This document shows, piece by piece, positions 54,411 to 62,946 of a DNA stretch of 64,000 nucleotides (its first letter is position 1; every line of letters starts with the position of its first letter). The notes beneath the pieces are model-generated. The model ran no database searches and was not told the DNA's origin. It saw nothing but the letters and a program-made list of their open reading frames with translations. This DNA is from Streptomyces avidinii (GTDB taxonomy: Bacteria > Actinomycetota > Actinomycetes > Streptomycetales > Streptomycetaceae), in assembly GCF_014650695.1 (NCBI RefSeq), contig NZ_BMVL01000004.1, positions 172,852 to 236,851 on the forward strand, given 5' to 3'. The position numbers were made by a program, and so were the translations under genes.

Positions 54411-55565
54411 TCACGCGGCCTTGCCGAGGTCGATGTGGTCGGGGAGTTCGCGGATCTGGAGGCCGTCGGCGCACATCAGGTCGTTGATCTGCCAGCAGGC
54501 TTCGGTGGGCAGGTAGACGGAGCGGAGCCGGACGGGGGTGCGCATGTCGCCGACGGAGGCGATCGAGACACCGGGCGGCATTTCCCGGTCGGCGGCGGTG
54601 ATGTCGAGTTCCCGGCCGTCCGGGAAGAGGTGCAGGAAGTCCTCCGTGGTGTCGACGCGGTGGCAGATCCGGGCGGACAGGTTGGTCCGGACGGCGGTGG
54701 TCAGCACGTCGGCGGAGGGCTTCTGGGTTAGGAGCCACAGCCGGACCCCGAACTTGGCGCCCTGGCTGGCGATGGCCAGCAGTTCGGCCTCGAAACGCTC
54801 GCGGGCCTTGCGGTTCGGGTGCCGGGTGTAGTTCGCCACCTCGTCGATCGCCAAGACGATCAGCGGCAGTTCGGGGCTGAAGTTGGTGATGCGGTCGGTA
54901 CGGCCGGACCAGAACAGCCGCTCCCGCCTCTGCATCTCCTCCCGCACCCAGCGCAGGATCTCCGTCGGTTCGTCCGGGTGGATCGAGTCGGAGACCTTGT
55001 AAGCGGTGCGCCACCAGGGGGCGACCGCCGCGAGGTTGGGGTCGATGATGATCAGACGTACGTCTCGCATGAGGGACGCGTAGGCGAGCAGGGTGTTCAC
55101 GGTGATCGACTTGCCGGAGCGGGTGGCGCCGGCGACCAGGGCGTGCGCGGAGAGGGCGAGGTTGAGCACGATGGGAGTGCCGTCCTCGTCCCACCCCAGC
55201 AGCACGTCATCCGTGGAGACGAACTGGCCCGGGCGGCAGGCCGGGGAGCCGTCGGGGCCGAGCAGGGGTGAGCTGATCACTGCTTCCAGGGGTTCGCGCC
55301 GGAACCCGCGTGCGACGATCACCCCGGGCTTGGGCTGGGAGATCCGGATGCGCCGCATCCCCCAGGCGTCGCGTAGGCCTTCGTTGGCGTCCTGCCAGGC
55401 GCTCAGCCCGACCTGCGGGAGGGCATCCGCGGTGACGGTGACGCCGAACGGGTCGGCTTGGGTGTGCAAGCGCGGCGCCAGCACTCTCGGCTTCGCGGGC
55501 GATTCCTGCGGGCTGAGGTGCTGGGGCATGGTGGGCGTGGCGTCTTTGACCACCAGGTCCAGCAT
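54411..55565 (-). CDS. FtsK/SpoIIIE-type DNA translocase (TraSA-like)
   Basis: 384 residues from the ATG at 55565. Walker A shows in SAHALVAGATRSGKSITVNTLLAYA, Walker B in LPLIVLAIDEVANYTRHPNRKARERFEAELLAIASQGAKFGVRLWLLTQ. The protein moves double-stranded DNA between mycelial cells in AICE-type conjugation. The open frame extends further upstream but crosses an 18-bp terminator hairpin, so the start was placed at the ATG after it. The usual N-terminal membrane spans are missing, which is unusual for TraSA; the gene may be shortened. Confidence 0.8.
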   Translation of the reverse strand: MLDLVVKDATPTMPQHLSPQESPAKPRVLAPRLHTQADPFGVTVTADALPQVGLSAWQDANEGLRDAWGMRRIRISQPKPGVIVARGFRREPLEAVISSPLLGPDGSPACRPGQFVSTDDVLLGWDEDGTPIVLNLALSAHALVAGATRSGKSITVNTLLAYASLMRDVRLIIIDPNLAAVAPWWRTAYKVSDSIHPDEPTEILRWVREEMQRRERLFWSGRTDRITNFSPELPLIVLAIDEVANYTRHPNRKARERFEAELLAIASQGAKFGVRLWLLTQKPSADVLTTAVRTNLSARICHRVDTTEDFLHLFPDGRELDITAADREMPPGVSIASVGDMRTPVRLRSVYLPTEACWQINDLMCADGLQIRELPDHIDLGKAA

Positions 55566-56060
55566 CAGGGCCAATCGCTTCCAGCCCCACCTCGGGTGAG
55601 CTGAGGGTGCGCTCAGGGACGTCGCATCGTCAGCGTTCCCCCAGCGGCCCCACCGGATCTGTTTCCGGTGGGGCCGCTGGGCTGTTTCAGGGCAGGGGCA
55701 GCGACGGTTCCTCGTCGCCCGATCTCCGGAGGCGCCTACCAAGAAACCCGGGAGCGCCAAGGCCAAACGCAAGCGTCACAGGGTGAGCCTTGGTTGGCCC
55801 CGGAGGACCCTGGTGCGGCGAAGCTGCCCAACCGGCGAGAGGCCCCTTCCGCGCCGGCCTCGATTCTTCCGGCGACCCGATCCGTATGGTTGCGGAAGCC
55901 TGCTCGGCAGCAGGCGTGGTGGTGGCACCGATCGGGCGGCGATCTCGGGGCGCCGAACTGCACGTAGTGTGCTGGAACTCGCGGATATCAGCATTACGTC
56001 CGGTGGTGTGGTGACCCTTCATCGGGCGGCGGGCTTGGCAACTCATGAGGGGATGGTTCA
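55566..56060. other. Gene-poor 495-bp right edge of the integrative element
   Basis: Holds an 18-bp terminator at 55640-55681 and otherwise only weak frames without ribosome binding sites. A TANNNT-like box and low-GC patches appear near the 3' end before the DUF3710 gene. It may be the right edge of the element; no tRNA or clear direct repeat with the left edge was found. Confidence 0.5.
55640..55681. terminator. Strong 18-bp stem terminator
   Basis: CCCAGCGGCCCCACCGGA pairs perfectly with its complement (55664-55681) around the 6-nt loop TCTGTT. It isolates the element from the gene to its right. Confidence 0.8.
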
Positions 56061-57095
56061 ATGGCCGTCGAGGCCAGTGAAGCGCGTGCCGTTCTGGACG
56101 AGTTCACGCGTGATGGTCGACTGTCGCCGAGCTCCTTGGAGCGGGCGGAGTGGGGGACATGGGACCGGGTCGCACCGGGATGGGTTCTCCTCCTCAGTCT
56201 CAAGGCCCTGGTTCTCTTCCGCTGGGAAGAGGGGCGGACGGGACCGGAGCTGCTTCCTGACGTGCCCGCCGGCATGTCGCGCAATGAATCCGACAACCTG
56301 ATCGAAATGCTGCGCGGCAGCCTCTCGGCTGCCGCGGTCGCCCGGACCACGGGTGGGCTGACGCTCGAACGGGTGCTTTCTCTGTTGGTCTGCGTCATCG
56401 CTGACGAAGCGATGACGCACCAGGAGGTCGACACCCTGCTGGAGTCGGCGGTGGCGCTGAATGAGGAAGCCCTGCAGGCCGCGGACCTCTCGCGGCCGCT
56501 GTACCGCGGAACCGATGTCGGTCCGTGGGACGTGAGCGAGACGGATTGGGAGGCGATGGGCCTGCTCGATCTCGGTGGGCTGAAGGTGCCGCGCACGGAA
56601 GTGAGCAAGGTGGATCTCAATTCGCTCGATTCCGATACCGAGGTACTGGCGGCGGCGGTTCTGTTCCGCGGCACGACCGCCAGCTTGCAGCTCCAAGCCT
56701 TCCCGACCTCCTCCGGTGAACCCGGGTGGGGCACGATCTGTGATCGGCTGGAGGCGAACCTGCGGTCTCGCGGTGCCGAGGTCGAGCGGTGGTCCGAGCG
56801 GGTGGGCGTCGAGCTCAGGGCTGTGGTTCCGGTCGTGAGTGAAACCCGCGGCCGGGACCGCATGACGGTTCGGTACATCGGGTGCGACGGTCCGGGTTGG
56901 GTTCTGAGGGGCGTGATCGGCGGCGCCCCAGCTCTTCCCGGCAGTCGTGACGACTGGGCGTACGGTTGTTTCCAAGGCGTGGTGGTCGATCCGGCCTTCG
57001 TGGTGCCGAGCGTGGCTCCCGCCTGGCCGGCCGTCGGCGATCCTTTGAGGTCGCGCGATCGGAGCGGGATCATCCCACTGCGTTTTCCTGAGTGA
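56061..57095 (+). CDS. DUF3710 domain protein with an unusual N-terminal half
   Basis: 344 residues. The C-terminal half is DUF3710: LLDLGGLKVPRTEVSKVDL, LQLQAFPTSSGEPGWGTICDRLEANLRSRGAEVE, GVELRAVVPVVSETRGRDRMTVRYIGCDGPGWVLRGVIGGAPAL and a C-terminal IIPLRFPE. The N-terminal 150 residues (ARAVLDEFTRDGRLSPSSLERAEWGTWDRVAPGWVLLLSLKALVLFRWEEGRTGPELL) are not normally part of the family and are not recognised. ATG with GAGGGGA about 8 nt upstream. Next to the element's right edge, it may be a cargo gene or a resident gene; function unknown. Confidence 0.7.
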   Translation: MAVEASEARAVLDEFTRDGRLSPSSLERAEWGTWDRVAPGWVLLLSLKALVLFRWEEGRTGPELLPDVPAGMSRNESDNLIEMLRGSLSAAAVARTTGGLTLERVLSLLVCVIADEAMTHQEVDTLLESAVALNEEALQAADLSRPLYRGTDVGPWDVSETDWEAMGLLDLGGLKVPRTEVSKVDLNSLDSDTEVLAAAVLFRGTTASLQLQAFPTSSGEPGWGTICDRLEANLRSRGAEVERWSERVGVELRAVVPVVSETRGRDRMTVRYIGCDGPGWVLRGVIGGAPALPGSRDDWAYGCFQGVVVDPAFVVPSVAPAWPAVGDPLRSRDRSGIIPLRFPE

Positions 57096-57113
57096 GCGTT
57101 CCGCGCTCTCCCT

Positions 57114-57155
57114 CCGACGAGCGGCGTGCATGAAGTCATGCACGCCGCTCGTCGG
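57114..57155. terminator. Near-perfect 20-bp stem with 2-nt loop
   Basis: CCGACGAGCGGCGTGCATGA (57114-57133) and its exact complement (57136-57155) surround only AG. It follows the DUF3710 gene and probably ends its transcription; as DNA it could also extrude as a cruciform. Confidence 0.7.
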
Positions 57156-57259
57156 GCTTGCGCTCCGTCCAGTGCCCCGGGGTGTCGGAGCGTGAGGTGA
57201 TTGTCGGATTGGGTTAGGTTTGCCCCGATATTCGTTTCGGGATTCCGAGAGGGACACTC

Positions 57260-57481
57260 ATGGCGATCGATCTGGACAAGGTGCTCGACAAGGCGTGGGC
57301 CGACAAGCCGCTCGCCGAGGTGCTCGCAGCACCCGTCGCCGCGCTCAAGGGCGTCAGCGACGAGGACGGCAAGCTGCTGCACGAGGCGTTCGGGGTCAAG
57401 ACCGTCGCCGATTTCGGGCAGCTGAAGTACGTCCGGTGGGCGCAGGCCCTCGTCGCGCTGAACCAGACCGTCAAGGCGTAG
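57260..57481 (+). CDS. Small helix-hairpin-helix-like protein of unknown function
   Basis: 73 residues. The middle (PVAALKGVSDEDGKLLHEAFGVKTVADFGQLKYVRWAQALVALNQ) looks like a helix-hairpin-helix unit of the type found in small DNA-binding proteins. GAGAGGGA lies about 6 nt before the ATG. It converges with cobN across a strong bidirectional terminator. No close characterised homologue comes to mind. Confidence 0.6.
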   Translation: MAIDLDKVLDKAWADKPLAEVLAAPVAALKGVSDEDGKLLHEAFGVKTVADFGQLKYVRWAQALVALNQTVKA

Positions 57482-57525
57482 TGGTCAAGGTCCGCGTACT
57501 CGGGGTTCGTGGGCCTGAATGAAAA

Positions 57526-57568
57526 GAGCCGTCCCCCTCACCCTTCGGCAGGGTGAGGGGGACGGCTC
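57526..57568. terminator. Bidirectional terminator between the small gene and cobN
   Basis: A perfect 19-bp stem GAGCCGTCCCCCTCACCCT / AGGGTGAGGGGGACGGCTC with loop TCGGC, in the 105-bp gap between the convergent stops. Confidence 0.85.
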
Positions 57569-57586
57569 GTGTGACGGGGGAGCGGA

Positions 57587-60500
57587 CTACTCCGACTCGC
57601 CCTCCAGGTTGCCCTCCGTGTCCAGGTAGACCTGGCGCAGCGATTCGAGGATGTGCGGGTCCGGCTTCTCCCACATGCCGCGCGACTCGGCCTCCAGCAG
57701 GCGCTCCGCGATGCCGTGCAGGGCCCACGGGTTGGCCTCCTCCAGGAAGGCGCGGTTCGTCGGGTCCAGGACGTACGTCTCGGTGAGCTTGTCGTACATC
57801 CAGTCCGCGACCACGCCCGTCGTGGCGTCGTAGCCGAAGAGGTAGTCCACCGTCGCCGCGAGCTCGAAGGCGCCCTTGTAACCGTGGCGGCGCATCGCCT
57901 CGATCCACTTCGGGTTCACCACGCGGGCGCGGAAGACGCGCGAGGTCTCCTCGACCAGGGTGCGGGTCTTGACCGTCTCCGGGCGGGTGGAGTCGCCGAT
58001 GTAGGCCTCAGGGGCGGTGCCGCGCAGGGCGCGGACCGTGGCCACCATGCCGCCGTGGTACTGGAAGTAGTCGTCCGAGTCCGCGATGTCGTGCTCGCGG
58101 GTGTCCGTGTTCTTCGCCGCGACCGTGATGCGCTTGTAGGCCGTCTCCATCTCGTCCCGGGCGGGGCGGCCTTCCAGGCCCCGGCCGTACGCGTAGCCGC
58201 CCCACACCGTGTAGACCTCCGCGAGGTCGGCGTCCGTACGCCAGTCGCGGGAGTCGATCAGCTGGAGGATGCCGGCTCCGTACGTGCCCGGGCGCGAGCC
58301 GAAGATACGGGTCGTCGCGCGGCGCTCGTCGCCGTGCTCGGCCAGGTCCGCCTGGGCATGGGCCCGGATGAAGTTGTCCGAGGCGGGCTCGTCCAGGGAC
58401 GCGGCCAGGCGTACCGCGTCGTCCAGCAGGCCGATGACGTGCGGGAAGGCGTCGCGGAAGAAGCCCGAGATGCGGAGGGTGACGTCGATGCGGGGGCGGC
58501 CCAGCTCGTCGAGCGGGATCGGCTCCAGGCCCGTGACGCGGCGCGAGGCCTCGTCCCAGACCGGGCGGATGCCCAGCAGGGAGAGTGCCTCGGCGACGTC
58601 GTCGCCGGAGGTGCGCATCGCGCTCGTGCCCCACAGGGACAGGCCGACGGAGGCCGGCCACTCGCCGTTGTCCGTGCGGTAGCGGGTCAGCAGGGACTCG
58701 GCCAGGGCCTGGCCCGTCTCCCACGCGAGGCGGGAGGGGACGGCCTTCGGGTCGACCGAGTAGAAGTTGCGGCCGGTCGGCAGGACGTTGACCAGGCCGC
58801 GCAGCGGGGAGCCGGAGGGGCCCGCCGGGATGAAGCGGCCGTCGAGGGCGGCGACCACGTGGGCGATCTCGTCCGTGGTGCCGGCCAGGCGCGGGACCAC
58901 CTCGCGGGCCGCGAAGGACAGGACCGCCGCGACGTCCGCCGGGTGGTCCGCCGCGACCGTGGACACGGCGCCCGGGGACCAGTTCGCGTCCTCCATCGCC
59001 TGGACCAGGGCGCGGGCCTGCTCCTCGACCGTGTCCGCGGAGGTACGGGTGGCCTTGGACTCGTCCAGGCCGAGCGCCTCGCGCAGTCCCGGAAGGGCCG
59101 TCGTACCGCCCCAGATCTGACGGGCGCGCAGGATCGCGAGGACCAGGTTGACCCGTGCCTCACCGGTCGGCGCGCCGCCCAGGACGTGCAGGCCGTCGCG
59201 GATCTGGGCGTCCTTGACCTCGCACAGCCAGCCGTCGACGTGCAGCAGGAAGTCGTCGAAGCCGTCGTCGTCCGGACGCTCCTCCAGACCGAGGTCGTGG
59301 TCGAGCTTCGCGGCCTGGATCAGGGTCCAGATCTGGGCGCGGATGGCCGGCAGCTTCGCCGGGTCCATGGCGGAGATCTGGGCGTACTCGTCCAGGTGCT
59401 GCTCCAGCCGCGCGATGTCGCCGTACGACTCCGCGCGCGCCATCGGCGGCACCAGGTGGTCGACCAGGGTGGCGTGCACGCGGCGCTTGGCCTGGGTGCC
59501 CTCGCCCGGGTCGTTGACCAGGAAGGGGTAGATGAGCGGGAGGTCGCCGAGGGCCGCGTCGGGAGCGCAGGCGGCGGACAGGCCGGCGTTCTTGCCCGGC
59601 AGCCACTCCAGGTTGCCGTGCTTGCCCAGGTGGATCATCGCGTCGGCGCCGAAGCCGCCGTCCTGCGCGCGCGCCTGGATCCAGCGGTACGCGGCCAGGT
59701 AGTGGTGCGAGGGCGGCAGGTCCGGGTCGTGGTAGATCGCGATCGGGTTCTCGCCGAAGCCGCGCGGCGGCTGGATGAGGATGAGGAGGTTCCCGCGGCG
59801 CAGGGCCGCGAGCACGATGTCGCCCTCCGGGTTGGCCGAGCGGTCCACGAACATGTTGCCCGGGGCCTCGCCCCAGTGCTCGGTGACGCTGTCGCGCAGC
59901 TCGGCCGGGAGCTCGGCGAACCAGCGCTTGTAGTCGGCCGCCGGGATGCGGACCGGGTTGCGGGCCAGCTGCTCCTCGGTCAGCCAGTCCTGGTCGTGGC
60001 CGCCGGCCTCGATCAGGGCGCGGATCAGCTCGTCGCCGTCGCCGGAGACCAGACCGGGGATGTCCTCGGTCGGTCCGAAGTCGTAGCCGCCCGCGATGAG
60101 CGTGCGCAGCAGCTCCACGGCGCTGGCCGGGGTGTCCAGGCCGACCGCGTTGCCGATGCGGGAGTGCTTGGTCGGGTACGCGGAGAGGACCAGCGCGACC
60201 CTCTTGTCGCGGCGGTCGATGTGCCGCAGGCGGGCGTGGCGTACGGCGATCCCCGCGACCCGGGCGGCCCGCTCGGGGTCGGCCACGTAGGCGGGCAGGC
60301 CGTCCTCGTCGAGCTCCTTGAAGGAGAACGGGACGGTGATCAGGCGGCCGTCGAACTCGGGCACCGCGACCTGGGTGGCGGCGTCCAGCGGGGACAGGCC
60401 CTCGTCGTTCTCCTCCCAGGCGGCGCGCGAGCCGGTCAGGCACAGGGCCTGCAGGATCGGCACGCCGAGACCGGCGAGCGCGCCCGCGTCCCAGGACTCG

Positions 60501-61204
60501 TCGTCGCCGCCCGCCGAGGCGGTGGCGGGCTTGGTGCCGCCGGCCGCGAGGACGGTGGTGACGACCGCGTCGGCCGACTCCAGCGCGGCGATCAGCTCCG
60601 GCTCGGGGGTGCGCAGGGAGGACACGAACAGGGGCAGGGCCTGGGCGTCGTGGGCCTCGATCGCGTCGCACAGGGCGTGCACGAAGGACGTGTTGCCGCT
60701 CATCTGGTGGGCGCGGTAGTAGAGCACGGCGATCCGCGGGCCCGTGGTGGTCCCGGGCGTGCGCTCCAGCGGGCCCCAGGTGGGGGAGGCGGCCGGGGGC
60801 TCGAAGCCGTGGCCGGTCAGCAGGACGGTGTCGGAAAGGAACCGGGCCAGCTGCTCCAGGTTGGCCGGGCCGCCGTGCGCGAGGTAGCCGTGGGCCTCGG
60901 CCGCGATGCCGATGGGGACCGTGGAGGCCTCCATGAGCTGGGCGTCCGGGGCCTGTTCGCCGGTCAGGACCACGACCGGGCGGGTCTGGCCGGGGGCGAG
61001 GAGCAGGTCGAGGCCGTCCTGCCAGGCGCGGAGGCCGCCGAGGAGGCGTACGACGACCAGGTCGACCCCGTCGAGGAGTCCGGGGAGGTCGTCGAGGGGG
61101 AGACGGGAGGGGTTCGCGAACCGGTACGGGACGGGGCCGTCCGCCGTGTTCGCTGCGCGGGCGCTGAGCAGATCGGTGTCGGACGTCGACAGCAGCAGGA
61201 TCAT
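57587..61204 (-). CDS. cobN: Cobaltochelatase subunit CobN
   Basis: 1205 residues. CobN is the large ATP-dependent chelatase subunit that inserts cobalt into hydrogenobyrinate a,c-diamide in the aerobic B12 route. Typical segments: LSTSDTDLLSAR and the N-terminal binding part, VAVPEFDGRLITVPFSFKELDEDG, RHARLRHIDRRDKRVALVLSAYPTKHSRIGNAVGLDTPASAVELL, GGFGADAMIHLGKHGNLEWLPGKNAGLS, SLSLWGTSAMRTSGDDVAEALSLLGIRPVWDE-type segment, and RISGFFRDAFPHVIGLLDDAVRLAASLDE near the C-terminus. GGAAGG lies about 10 nt before the ATG. A cobalamin riboswitch precedes it, so excess B12 should lower expression. Confidence 0.95.
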   Translation of the reverse strand: MILLLSTSDTDLLSARAANTADGPVPYRFANPSRLPLDDLPGLLDGVDLVVVRLLGGLRAWQDGLDLLLAPGQTRPVVVLTGEQAPDAQLMEASTVPIGIAAEAHGYLAHGGPANLEQLARFLSDTVLLTGHGFEPPAASPTWGPLERTPGTTTGPRIAVLYYRAHQMSGNTSFVHALCDAIEAHDAQALPLFVSSLRTPEPELIAALESADAVVTTVLAAGGTKPATASAGGDDESWDAGALAGLGVPILQALCLTGSRAAWEENDEGLSPLDAATQVAVPEFDGRLITVPFSFKELDEDGLPAYVADPERAARVAGIAVRHARLRHIDRRDKRVALVLSAYPTKHSRIGNAVGLDTPASAVELLRTLIAGGYDFGPTEDIPGLVSGDGDELIRALIEAGGHDQDWLTEEQLARNPVRIPAADYKRWFAELPAELRDSVTEHWGEAPGNMFVDRSANPEGDIVLAALRRGNLLILIQPPRGFGENPIAIYHDPDLPPSHHYLAAYRWIQARAQDGGFGADAMIHLGKHGNLEWLPGKNAGLSAACAPDAALGDLPLIYPFLVNDPGEGTQAKRRVHATLVDHLVPPMARAESYGDIARLEQHLDEYAQISAMDPAKLPAIRAQIWTLIQAAKLDHDLGLEERPDDDGFDDFLLHVDGWLCEVKDAQIRDGLHVLGGAPTGEARVNLVLAILRARQIWGGTTALPGLREALGLDESKATRTSADTVEEQARALVQAMEDANWSPGAVSTVAADHPADVAAVLSFAAREVVPRLAGTTDEIAHVVAALDGRFIPAGPSGSPLRGLVNVLPTGRNFYSVDPKAVPSRLAWETGQALAESLLTRYRTDNGEWPASVGLSLWGTSAMRTSGDDVAEALSLLGIRPVWDEASRRVTGLEPIPLDELGRPRIDVTLRISGFFRDAFPHVIGLLDDAVRLAASLDEPASDNFIRAHAQADLAEHGDERRATTRIFGSRPGTYGAGILQLIDSRDWRTDADLAEVYTVWGGYAYGRGLEGRPARDEMETAYKRITVAAKNTDTREHDIADSDDYFQYHGGMVATVRALRGTAPEAYIGDSTRPETVKTRTLVEETSRVFRARVVNPKWIEAMRRHGYKGAFELAATVDYLFGYDATTGVVADWMYDKLTETYVLDPTNRAFLEEANPWALHGIAERLLEAESRGMWEKPDPHILESLRQVYLDTEGNLEGESE

Positions 61205-61214
61205 GCGGCGGCAG

Positions 61215-61387
61215 GCCTTCCTCGGGGTTTCCGCGCCCCGGGCAGTGTGAGGACAGCGGGAGTTCCTGACTCACCCCGGGTGCGGGATCGCTCCGCGGGG
61301 TTCACAGTGGCGGGACCGCGCCGGAATCGCACCGGGCTTCCTCCCATGTCGCCGTCCTCGGCGACGGCGGGCCGTATGGTCCGCCGG
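61215..61387 (-). ncRNA. Cobalamin riboswitch upstream of cobN
   Basis: On the minus strand the conserved core is clear: GGAAGCCCGGTGCGATTCCGG followed by CGCGGTCCCGCCACTGTGA (about 61306-61345), then the B12 box GAGTCAGGAACTCCCG (61257-61272). The expression platform downstream includes a CGGGG...CCCCG hairpin beside the GAGGAAGG ribosome binding site of cobN (61204), so ligand binding would hide the ribosome site. A -10 box TAAGAT lies at 61399-61394, giving a start near 61387. The exact ends are estimated. Confidence 0.88.
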
Positions 61388-61393
61388 AAGGTC

Positions 61394-61399
61394 ATCTTA
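61394..61399 (-). promoter_or_regulatory. -10 box TAAGAT of the riboswitch-cobN transcript
   Basis: TAAGAT on the minus strand fits TANNNT just upstream of the riboswitch core. Confidence 0.55.
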
Positions 61400-61464
61400 G
61401 GGGCGAGTGGCGGGCGGCTCCCGCCGGGGTGGGCGGGGTGGCGTGCGGGGCGCGGCGCCGTTGC

Positions 61465-61508
61465 CGGGGCTCTGCCCCGGACCCCGCGCCTCAAACGCCG
61501 GCGGGGCT
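61465..61508. repeat. Dispersed GC-rich repeat, second copy
   Basis: 42 of 44 bases match 22332-22375; the differences are C to T at position 9 and A to G at position 22. It lies in the cobN/cobG gap, outside both genes. Confidence 0.8.
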
Positions 61509-61589
61509 GAGGTCGCCTCGAGCGTCGGCGGGGTCGGAATCGCTGGTCGGGGTGGTGACGGACACAGGTCCGGGGGTCGTAATCGTGGG

Positions 61590-61595
61590 TATGCT
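61590..61595 (+). promoter_or_regulatory. Leaderless -10 box TATGCT of cobG
   Basis: TATGCT lies 7 nt before the ATG at 61603, with no ribosome binding site between. It decides the start against the in-frame ATG at 61591. Confidence 0.6.
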
Positions 61596-61602
61596 CGCGG
61601 CC

Positions 61603-62946
61603 ATGCCCCAGCCCCCTTCCCCCGCATCGCGGGACGAACCCGTCATACGGGAGCGCGGTGACGCCTGCCCCGGCGCGCTGCGGCTGCACGCGGCGGACGA
61701 CGGGTTCCTGGCGCGGGTCCGGCTGCCGGGCGGGCTGCTCACCGTGCGGCAGGCCTCGGTGCTGGCGCTCGCCGCCGACCGGTTCGGCGACGGGCACCTG
61801 GAGCTCACCTCGCGCGGCAACGTGCAGCTGCGCGGACTGGCCGACGGGTGCGGCGGCGGGCTCGCGGAGTTGCTGGACGGGGCCGGGCTGCTCCCCGCTC
61901 CGAGCCACGAGCGGGTACGGAACATCGTGGCCACGCCGATGTCGGGCCTGGACGGTGCTGACGGCGCTGACCGCCCGGACGGTGCTGACGGCCCGGCGGG
62001 CCCGGACGGCCTCGACGCGCCGGCCCTGGCCATGGAGTTCGACCGGCTGCTGTGCGCGAGCCCCTGGGCGGCCGGGCTGTCCGGGCGGTTCCTGTTCGCC
62101 TTCGACGACGGGCGTGGGGACGTGGCCTCGCTCGGCCCGGACGTGACCGTCCTCGGTCGCGCCGCCGGCCGGGCGCTCGTCCGGCTCGGCCGCGCCGCCG
62201 ACGCCGTGGAGCTGGCCGGGCCGGACGCGCCCCGGGCAGCGCTGGCGGCCGCCCGGTACTTCCTCGACGCCGCCGCCGAAGCCGGCACGCAGGCCTGGCG
62301 GGTCTCCGAACTGCCTGCCGAACACGCCCTGAGAACAGCCGAGTTCGTCCGGCGCCTCGAGGATGCGGGGATCGCCGCGCATGCCGTCGGCGCCGTGGAC
62401 TGGCCCTACGCGGCTCCGCCCCGGCCCGGGCCGCACGGCGCGGGCGGGCGCGACCGCGCCACGCTGTGCGTGCTGCCCCCGCTCGGCCGGGTCGGCTCCG
62501 CCCAATGGCGGGTGCTGGCGGCGGTCGCGGAGGAGGGGGGCGGCGGGCTGCGCGTCACCCCGTGGCGCAGCGTCGTCCTGCCCTCGGTGAAGACGGACGC
62601 CCCCGCCCGCGTCGAGGACGCGGGGCTCGTGATCGCTCCCGACAGCCCCTGGGAGACCGTCACGGCCTGTACGGGGCGGCCCGGTTGCGCGAAATCCCTC
62701 GCGGACGTGCGCGCCGACGCGCGGGCCGTCGCCGACCGGGCGCGCGGACCGCTGCCCGTGCACTGGTCCGGCTGCGAGCGCCGCTGCGGCCACCCGCGCG
62801 GCACCGCCTGGGTGGACCTGGTCGCCACCGGCGCCGGATACCGGATCACCGCCCCCGGCCGCCCCGTACCCCACGACGTACGGCCCCCCGAACTTGCCGC
62901 GGCACTCGCGGACGCCCGCAACGACCCCGACGTAGTGAAGAAATGA
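61603..62946 (+). CDS. cobG: Precorrin-3B synthase CobG
   Basis: 447 residues. CobG is a siroheme and [4Fe-4S]-like monooxygenase that makes precorrin-3B, the ring-contraction step of the aerobic B12 route. The nitrite/sulfite reductase half-domain shows in [46 protein letters not shown]. The cluster Cys residues are in [16 protein letters not shown] and [15 protein letters not shown] low-complexity insertion ([25 protein letters not shown]) lies before the first repeat half. The ATG at 61603 was chosen from its leaderless box. The stop overlaps the cobH start by ATGA. Confidence 0.9.
   Translation: MPQPPSPASRDEPVIRERGDACPGALRLHAADDGFLARVRLPGGLLTVRQASVLALAADRFGDGHLELTSRGNVQLRGLADGCGGGLAELLDGAGLLPAPSHERVRNIVATPMSGLDGADGADRPDGADGPAGPDGLDAPALAMEFDRLLCASPWAAGLSGRFLFAFDDGRGDVASLGPDVTVLGRAAGRALVRLGRAADAVELAGPDAPRAALAAARYFLDAAAEAGTQAWRVSELPAEHALRTAEFVRRLEDAGIAAHAVGAVDWPYAAPPRPGPHGAGGRDRATLCVLPPLGRVGSAQWRVLAAVAEEGGGGLRVTPWRSVVLPSVKTDAPARVEDAGLVIAPDSPWETVTACTGRPGCAKSLADVRADARAVADRARGPLPVHWSGCERRCGHPRGTAWVDLVATGAGYRITAPGRPVPHDVRPPELAAALADARNDPDVVKK

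Larger units (their letters stand above)
61205..61602. other. Divergent cobN/cobG intergenic region
   Basis: 398 bases holding the cobalamin riboswitch (minus strand), a dispersed GC repeat and the leaderless promoter of cobG. Open frames through it are shadows. Confidence 0.7.

Noticed and set aside
55687..56061. 124-codon minus-strand frame in the right edge of the element
   Set aside because: No ribosome site, no domain, composition like background.
57653..61510. 1285-codon plus-strand frame opposite cobN
   Set aside because: Mirror of cobN and crosses the cobalamin riboswitch.
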